This document shows positions 58,646-64,000 of a stretch of 64,000 nt of DNA, piece after piece (the first letter of the stretch is position 1; every line of letters begins with the position of its first letter). Source of the stretch: Stentor roeselii (taxonomy: Eukaryota > Ciliophora > Heterotrichea > Heterotrichida > Stentoridae); NCBI GenBank assembly GCA_006503475.1, contig RSEH01000256.1:1-64000 (forward strand), in the 5' to 3' direction. Position numbers and translations under genes: made by a program. Under the pieces are notes generated by a model, which made no database searches, had not been told where the DNA came from, and saw only the letters and a list, made by a program, of their open reading frames with translations.

Positions 58646-60097
58646 CTAATTATTTTTCTGCCTTGTTACAAACCTTTTCTTGTTGACCCCGACGACACTT
58701 TGAGACTTGACATGTTTAACCCTGTTGTCCACATTTCCAGTGAACCACGAGTGGTTCAAAGCTTCTTCCGCCGTGATTCGGAGCAGCTGGTCCCATTCAA
58801 GACAAGCTCTTATAAGTGCGAAAAGAGAAGCTTCACAAGGTCTTATCACATCTCTAAGTCTTTTACTGCCGCAAAGTCTTTTCTTTCCTTTTGAATTCGG
58901 AGTCACTTTTGCTTTACCGTCAGCTTCGAAGAACATGTTTCGATGAACTGCTTTTTGAATTAATTTGGAAGGTGGAGGACCCAAAATTTCCATTATGCAT
59001 TGAATCAATTCGATTTCGTTTTCTGCTACGAATAAAGGGTAACCGTTTACAAGCTCTGCTAAGATGCATCCGAAACTCCATATGTCTATTGATGAGGAGT
59101 ACTCGAGACCTAAAATCACTTCTGGAGCTCGGTAGTAACGGCTTTGGATGTAGTTGTAAATTTTTCTGTCGTTGAATGCTGCTGAGCCTAGGTCGATCAC
59201 TACCACATCCTTCATCTCATTATTTTCAAATAAAATATTTTCCGGTTTCAAGTCGCAATGAATAACTTTTGACATGTCCAAGAACTTCAGCGCAGTTAAA
59301 ATTTGCAAAGACCATCTTTTCAAGTCAATCATGGACAATCCTGCAAAAGGTTGAATCTTTCCGAATTGGTACAAATTCATATCAAGTAGTTCAAAAACGA
59401 GACAAACATGACATCGAAACACGAAAAACTCTTTCAAATCAATAACTCGATTGTTCCTAGACTGAGGGTTCAAATAGCTGAGAATTTCTATTTCTTCTCT
59501 GGCCTGTTCAAAGAACTTTCCCTTGTTTTTAATGATTTTAATTGCCAAGGTCTGCTTGGTTTTATGGTCTTTCACTTTAACTACTTTTCCAAAACTGCCT
59601 CCACCGAGGATTGATAGTATCTCGAATCTGAATGAGAGGTGGTCACCAGTCGTGATCAGGTAATTTCCTTCATTGTCGTCGTAACCAAAGTTGAGAGTTC
59701 CGCTAGATGTTTTAGGGACTCCGATGCCGATGTAGTAAACTTCTGGGTAACTGAGGATCTCAGACTGTTCTTGAGCTGTTAGATGACCTGCAAACCCTTT
59801 TAAGGTTTTTTCAGGAGAAACAGGAAAAGTAAAAGAACTCCATAAAGCCAAGTCTTCAATCGTCTCAAACTTCGGTATTTTTAGTTTGTTTGAATTAGTA
59901 GGACTGATTTGAATAGACTTGTTTGGCGAATATATTAGTTTTGATTTTGGAGAGCTTTGGACAGTCGGAATTTTGAACTGGATCTTCGGAGCTTTAGATT
60001 TGGTAGTCGAGGGCTGTGTTGGAATAGAAGAATTTGAGTACTTATGTTTTGTCTGCTTATTCGAAGGAGGTCCAGTCGATATTTTAAGAGGTTTCAT
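58646..60097 (-). CDS. DYRK-family protein kinase, second paralog
   Basis: 483 aa. The N-terminus is basic and Ser/Pro-rich. LKGFAGHLTAQEQSEILSYP is the DH-box-like segment. The kinase has GGGSFGKVVKV near 165, AIKIIKN, HCDLKPENIL, IDLGSA (DFG altered to DLG) and YIQSRYYRAPEVILG, then GPPPSKLI and RITAEEALNHSWF. DLG instead of DFG is known in some active kinases. It shares order and key sequences with its convergent neighbour, so they look like an inverted duplicate pair with old divergence. Its ATG is 2 bp after the upstream gene's stop. Confidence 0.93.
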   Translation of the reverse strand: MKPLKISTGPPSNKQTKHKYSNSSIPTQPSTTKSKAPKIQFKIPTVQSSPKSKLIYSPNKSIQISPTNSNKLKIPKFETIEDLALWSSFTFPVSPEKTLKGFAGHLTAQEQSEILSYPEVYYIGIGVPKTSSGTLNFGYDDNEGNYLITTGDHLSFRFEILSILGGGSFGKVVKVKDHKTKQTLAIKIIKNKGKFFEQAREEIEILSYLNPQSRNNRVIDLKEFFVFRCHVCLVFELLDMNLYQFGKIQPFAGLSMIDLKRWSLQILTALKFLDMSKVIHCDLKPENILFENNEMKDVVVIDLGSAAFNDRKIYNYIQSRYYRAPEVILGLEYSSSIDIWSFGCILAELVNGYPLFVAENEIELIQCIMEILGPPPSKLIQKAVHRNMFFEADGKAKVTPNSKGKKRLCGSKRLRDVIRPCEASLFALIRACLEWDQLLRITAEEALNHSWFTGNVDNRVKHVKSQSVVGVNKKRFVTRQKNN

Positions 60098-60099
60098 TA

Positions 60100-62430
60100 C
60101 TATTTATTAATATACTGCTTATTTCTTGAGATCCCCTGCGAAAAGGGCCGATTAGGTGACTTAACCGGTATTCCTCCAATATTTTCCAATATTTTTCTTT
60201 GATTTTCAATTAAAAACTTATTTTCAGTAATAGATTTCTGCTCTTTGGTAAAAATTTCTCTATACAAATCCCTATCATTTTTAACAGAAGAGTAGTTTTC
60301 ATTGATTTCCGCAAGTTTTCTTTGAAGATTCTGACCTATTTCTTCATTTTCCTTGATATTCCCAGTTAACTTATCAGAAGTCGACTTTAATCGAGATATC
60401 AACTCCTGAAGTTCAAACTCATTCAAAGTATTCACCTCGACCATCACATCATCATCCTCCGGCTGAGGCTTCAAAGACTGTGACTTGAGTTGCATGATTG
60501 GATGAACAGAGGACTTCTCTTCTCCTCTCACTAATTTAAACAACTCAGGAAAATCTTCTGGACTGGGCATGACTGGGATTCGATCAGAAGGTACAAAAAC
60601 TTCTTTTCCTTGACTAAATTTTCCTTTTTGTACAGTTTCCAGGATTTTTTTAGAGTTTTTTAAAATTTCGAATAAATCGAGAAGTTCTTTTGAGATTGAC
60701 TTGATTTTAGATTTTTTCTCGGTTCTGGTTTTTTTGAAGTTTTCGATCATTTTTAGTAAAATTCGCTTTTTGTCGGCGATGCTTTGGGTCTTACGGGATT
60801 CGGCTTGGTGCAACTCTTGGAGATGTCTTTTTGATTGTTCTTCGAAACGCTTTCGGAACTCTTCGATTATTTCTTTCTTGCCTTGGGATTTTAACTCTTC
60901 TGGATTTATTGGCTTGGTTAAAGGGTTTAAGGTTGTTGGAAGGTTTTGCATTATTGCTTTTTTTTCTTGGATTAGGTTTTTGGAGTTTTCTATCATTTTT
61001 TGGAGTTCTTGTGATTTTGATTCGACTTTTTCGTTTTCGTAGTATTTTGAATTGAATTGAATAGTGAGCAACTCATCCTTAAGTCTCTGCAAATGATCTT
61101 TCAAATCAATAATTTTCTTCAAATGATTTTCCTGATTAACAAACTCCGTTTTTTTCACCCTTTCCAGTAAAGCCTGACTTTCTTCAACTTTTTTTTCCAA
61201 TTCCAAATTCCTCTTAACCCCTTTTTCAATTTTCCCATAAGATTCTTTTCGATTCTGTATAATTTCAAGTTCCTTTTCATTAGTTTCATTAATAATTCCA
61301 TCCAAATCATCATTAATTCCCATAATTTCACAAAGTTTCTTAATTTGATTATCTTGACTTATTTCAATTTTTTTCAATTTATTTTTCAATTCATTTTTTT
61401 CTTCCTGCAATTTTTGTATTTGAACATCAATTTCTTCTTCAGTCATTTTTTCCGTAATTCCGGAAGATGAGTTAGGTTTACATTTTTCCATAAAATTCAA
61501 AGAATGTATAGAATCTTGAGTAGCTTGTTTAGCAGGGTTTATATGAGCTAAAATGACTAATTTCGGAGAGTCACTCATTCCAATTTTCAGGATTTTCGTT
61601 AAAATATGATCCCTCCAAGGAACTTTCGGAGATTTTATATTTCCCAGGACTTTGCTGAGCGCGTTGAAAGACTTATGAACTGCAGGGTATTCGAAGAATT
61701 CTTTTCCATTTCTAACCTTCGGCCGCTCAGCGGCCGCAAGTAAGCCGACGACCATGACACTTGTAGAGGGCTGGTTCCAACTTGACCCTTTCGCCCTTTG
61801 TTTCAAGTTAATGACTACAAAAGTACTTGCTCGTTCTTCATATTCTTTCGTTCTTGTCTCGTAATTCGTCCGAAATCCAAGAGAGGCTAAAATCGCGTTT
61901 TCTGCATCGTTGACTGAAAAAATTTCTAAAAAAGTTGCACCAACAATAGAAACTTTTCCAAGATGATCCTTGACTTCTAAGTTTTTTTCAAAGGCTTCAA
62001 AAGATTGAGGATTTTTTACCCCTAAGGCCAAGTCATGAACGTTGTCTTCGAAAAGTTCGAAAATATTCAGTGATACTGAAATTTCCTTGTTTTTTTCTTG
62101 TTCTTGTGAAAATTCAAGTAGATTTTCGATTATCATTTGAAATAAACCTTTTTCTGGATGGAAAAAAAGGGTTGTTCGCTTACCTGTTGATTTGTGTCCG
62201 TAGCTGAGGAGGATTGAATTTGAACCTGCTTTCAAAAGGTTTACTAACGGCTTTGTTGTTGTGTCGAATAACTCTTGGGGAGAGATACTTGCGGGGAAGA
62301 CTCTGGGAAAGGTGTAGATGTGGGACTTTGAATCTTGGAATCTGATCTCGCCTTGATCGCGTGAGATTGAAATTATGTCTGACTTGTCGTCTGACTTTAG
62401 TTTCACGTATATTGTAACTGGCGAGTCCAT
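60100..62430 (-). CDS. Kinesin-like protein with degenerate motor
   Basis: 776 aa. Residues 1-330 follow the kinesin motor fold (TFPRVFPASISPQELFD, NLLKAGSNSILLSYG, HDLALG, and SLNFMEKCKPN at its end). Key motifs are broken: P-loop GHKSTGKR (78-85) instead of GxTGSGKT, so the Mg-binding Thr is Arg; switch I NxxSSRSH reads YEERASTFVVI; switch II DLAGSE reads VGLLAAAER. The rest is a long coiled coil (about 335-740). It probably does not cycle ATP normally, and may instead dock on microtubules or act as a scaffold. The gene has neighbours 19 bp upstream and 2 bp downstream on the same strand. Confidence 0.85.
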   Translation of the reverse strand: MDSPVTIYVKLKSDDKSDIISISRDQGEIRFQDSKSHIYTFPRVFPASISPQELFDTTTKPLVNLLKAGSNSILLSYGHKSTGKRTTLFFHPEKGLFQMIIENLLEFSQEQEKNKEISVSLNIFELFEDNVHDLALGVKNPQSFEAFEKNLEVKDHLGKVSIVGATFLEIFSVNDAENAILASLGFRTNYETRTKEYEERASTFVVINLKQRAKGSSWNQPSTSVMVVGLLAAAERPKVRNGKEFFEYPAVHKSFNALSKVLGNIKSPKVPWRDHILTKILKIGMSDSPKLVILAHINPAKQATQDSIHSLNFMEKCKPNSSSGITEKMTEEEIDVQIQKLQEEKNELKNKLKKIEISQDNQIKKLCEIMGINDDLDGIINETNEKELEIIQNRKESYGKIEKGVKRNLELEKKVEESQALLERVKKTEFVNQENHLKKIIDLKDHLQRLKDELLTIQFNSKYYENEKVESKSQELQKMIENSKNLIQEKKAIMQNLPTTLNPLTKPINPEELKSQGKKEIIEEFRKRFEEQSKRHLQELHQAESRKTQSIADKKRILLKMIENFKKTRTEKKSKIKSISKELLDLFEILKNSKKILETVQKGKFSQGKEVFVPSDRIPVMPSPEDFPELFKLVRGEEKSSVHPIMQLKSQSLKPQPEDDDVMVEVNTLNEFELQELISRLKSTSDKLTGNIKENEEIGQNLQRKLAEINENYSSVKNDRDLYREIFTKEQKSITENKFLIENQRKILENIGGIPVKSPNRPFSQGISRNKQYINK

Positions 62431-62449
62431 GAAAATTATTAAATTATGA

Positions 62450-63187
62450 CTAACTCGCCAATGAGCACATTCTTGAGTAAATCAGGTTCTTTTCTTGCTT
62501 TGTTATTCGACGTGATAGTTTCTTGTCCTCACATTTCGACTTGTGGATTGAAAGGATTCGTTCTGAAAGTTCTTTGAATTTAAGGCTTTCACTTTCGAAA
62601 CTACGACACTTCTCTGCTAATTGGTTTAAACCTTCTGAAAACTTTTGGTTTGACTTGCACGAAAGGTCTGGAAGCGACTTTCGAAAAGTTTTTGAATTTA
62701 GCTTTGGAGTGTCTGGAATTAAACTTCGACGAGTTAAGTTAGAATCCATCTGATGAGGTAATCCCGGGATTCGAAGCGAATTTTTAAGCTTCCCTTCATT
62801 CAACTTCACTTTAATTTTCATTTTCTGAAAAGCATCCTGAAATCCTTTTTCCCTAATAAACTGAGCCTTACTTTTATGAGTCCAGAAATCAGAGATACCA
62901 ATGCTACATCTTCTTTTAAATGTACTATTTTCACTAATATAATCTTTATTCATCTCAATACAAGATGCGAAGCCAAGTTCATCAAGTAGTTGAATTTTAT
63001 CCATAGTTGCTTGAGTGACTTTCGGAAGACTAGAGCAAGAATTGTTAACCTTCGGAGTTTCTTCAGGAATTTCTGTAGGACTGTTGTTGACAGTCTCCGA
63101 AATCTTTCTAAACTCTTCACTTTTGATGTTTATCATGGGAAAAGTAAGATTTTTCTTCATCGGTTTACGTCTTTGAATTTGGTTCAT
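62450..63187 (-). CDS. Unknown basic protein
   Basis: 245 aa. Basic, Ser-rich, without known motifs. It starts MNQIQRRKPMKKNLTFPMIN, has a helical segment TQATMDKIQLLDELGF near 80, and a C-terminal helix rich in Lys and Ser (KFSEGLNQLAEKCRSFESES). Its stop lies 19 bp from the ATG of the kinesin-like gene on the same strand. Confidence 0.65.
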   Translation of the reverse strand: MNQIQRRKPMKKNLTFPMINIKSEEFRKISETVNNSPTEIPEETPKVNNSCSSLPKVTQATMDKIQLLDELGFASCIEMNKDYISENSTFKRRCSIGISDFWTHKSKAQFIREKGFQDAFQKMKIKVKLNEGKLKNSLRIPGLPHQMDSNLTRRSLIPDTPKLNSKTFRKSLPDLSCKSNQKFSEGLNQLAEKCRSFESESLKFKELSERILSIHKSKCEDKKLSRRITKQEKNLIYSRMCSLAS

Positions 63188-63447
63188 TTATTTTAATTTG
63201 TATTTGGAGTAAATATGGGAAACCTTTAGGATTATATTAAATTTGAAAGCATTTCAATAACCTTTCACCTTTTTCTTGATTTTTTCACAAATTTCAAGAA
63301 AAATTCTTAAAAAATCTCTCTAAACACCAGAAAAATCCACTTTTTTCCTTCGAAAAACAACTGCTGAGAATAGCCAGTGAGCTGGGAAACTACTTCAAAG
63401 TTATCAAACTTAACATATTTATTCACCTCTTTCAAGTATAACTTCTA
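63188..63447. other. Short AT-rich spacer
   Basis: 260 bp with promoter-like AT-rich stretches on the 5' side of the gene at 62450. No gene seen. Confidence 0.5.
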
Positions 63448-64000
63448 TCAATCTTTAAACAACCCGACTTTTATCCTGTTCTGAAGCCTTCGAAAGATCC
63501 CAGCCGGTGGCAAGTTTATAGGCTGGAAGCCTTTAACATTGATGAAAACATTCACCGACTTCGGCCGATGAGTGACAGGCGAGTTTTGAATGATGGAGAC
63601 AGTCGGACTATGCAAATTCGCAAGGCTTCTTTTTTCTATTCTTTTTAAAGCAAGAGGACTAAAGGCTAGGTTTTTACTTGGGCTGTTGATAATTTTTTTT
63701 TTTGAGTAAATCGGCCCAATAGTCAGTTTTTCCCTTTTAAACGAATCAGGACTCACTGATTTTTCATTGTTCGACAAGGACCTGACGCCATCAAGTCTTG
63801 ACTTTCTTAAAGAATCTCTTAAAACATTTGTTTTTCTCAAGAGTTTTAAAGATTCTTTATCAATTTTACTTAAAAAGTCCTGAGCCGCTATAGAATAGAC
63901 TGAAACAGTTTTAGTCAAACATCGAGCTGAGTACTTTCGAGGAACTCCTAACAAGACTTCATCGTCACCTAAGAAGTCCTTATCGCTAATGACTGCAACT
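63448..64000 (-). CDS. C-terminal part of a probable cyclic-nucleotide-binding protein (runs off the window)
   Basis: The frame is open to the window edge, so only the last 183 or so residues are seen. The first 50 (VISDKDFLGDDEVLLGVPRK, YSARCLTKTVSVYSI, AAQDFLSKI) read like the end of a cNMP-binding domain ('FGE..LL...R.atv...t...l..i....F'). The Arg that binds the phosphate would be the one in VPRKYS, by position. The remaining 130 residues are basic and Ser-rich without domain features. It ends in TGA, immediately followed by TAG. The family call is inferred from a partial motif. Confidence 0.55.
   Translation of the reverse strand, partial: VAVISDKDFLGDDEVLLGVPRKYSARCLTKTVSVYSIAAQDFLSKIDKESLKLLRKTNVLRDSLRKSRLDGVRSLSNNEKSVSPDSFKREKLTIGPIYSKKKIINSPSKNLAFSPLALKRIEKRSLANLHSPTVSIIQNSPVTHRPKSVNVFINVKGFQPINLPPAGIFRRLQNRIKVGLFKD

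Noticed and set aside
60100-60125. 16-nt GTATA...AAATAG intron removing the kinesin stop
   Set aside because: Removal leads to another stop five codons later and does not fuse kinesin with DYRK, so it explains nothing.
4002-64000. Blepharisma code (TGA = Trp) for the whole window
   Set aside because: Long intact genes use TGG for Trp and do not contain in-frame TGA; only relics show it. Kept as a finding, not as an annotation rule.
1-64000. tRNA, rRNA genes or CRISPR arrays
   Set aside because: I saw no cloverleaf with a GGTTCGA-type T-arm, no rRNA core sequence and no regularly spaced short repeats beyond the telomere and coding repeats.

Overview
ORGANISM. This is the left end of a somatic (macronuclear) chromosome of a heterotrich ciliate, most like Stentor. 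The evidence is: (i) seven perfect 8-bp telomere units of the CCCTAACA type at 105-160; (ii) AT-rich, extremely compact eukaryotic genes (CCT1, SET methyltransferase, DYRK and CDPK kinases, kinesin-like, RCC1); (iii) GT-AG introns of exactly 15 nt, of which I can place five by rejoining reading frames, all starting GTAA and all with A at position 10; (iv) intact genes that read with the standard code, with Trp as TGG in those inspected. Blepharisma has similar telomeres and introns but reads TGA as Trp, which would break many of these frames.

LAYOUT. 1-160: telomere with a non-host-looking tip. 161-7400: a subtelomeric graveyard holding one open HExxH-motif gene and four decayed host genes (an unidentified gene, a calcium-dependent kinase, a DNAJB12/14-like J-protein and an ATP-type PEP carboxykinase). 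7582-9729: an intact AAA-ATPase-like/PD-(D/E)XK protein with a mitochondrial-looking N-terminus. 9767-12048: a tandem duplication of about 1.15 kb; each copy carries a GC-rich island with conserved hairpins, a candidate structured RNA. 12345-45594: dense housekeeping and cytoskeletal genes. 45595-48943: AT-rich DNA around a decayed B-box/WD40 gene. 48944-64000: a second dense block (DHHC palmitoyltransferase, Pus1-type pseudouridine synthase, CTR copper transporter, two convergent DYRK kinases, a degenerate kinesin, and the C-terminal end of a probable cyclic-nucleotide-binding protein).

INTRON-CORRECTED GENES. The SET gene (16551-19388) joins what look like two genes plus a 5' exon. The YIPF6 gene gains its first exon (from 21076). 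The gene at 19767 gains a last exon (to 20615). Two short frames at 55514-56011 are one CTR copper transporter. The dual-specificity phosphatase at 30126-30705 needs an unusual 22-nt intron.

THEMES. Several intact genes have lost catalytic residues: a phosphoglycerate mutase without its phospho-acceptor His, a kinesin with a broken P-loop and switch motifs, an FCP1/NIF-like protein without the DxD pair, and a thioredoxin-fold membrane protein without CxxC. Spacing is extreme: same-strand genes lie 2, 18 and 19 bp apart, two convergent pairs overlap in their stop codons, and divergent start codons lie as little as 19 bp apart. Nearly all genes end in TAA or TAG; only three end in TGA. I saw no tRNA, rRNA, CRISPR array, retroviral or Polinton-like element.
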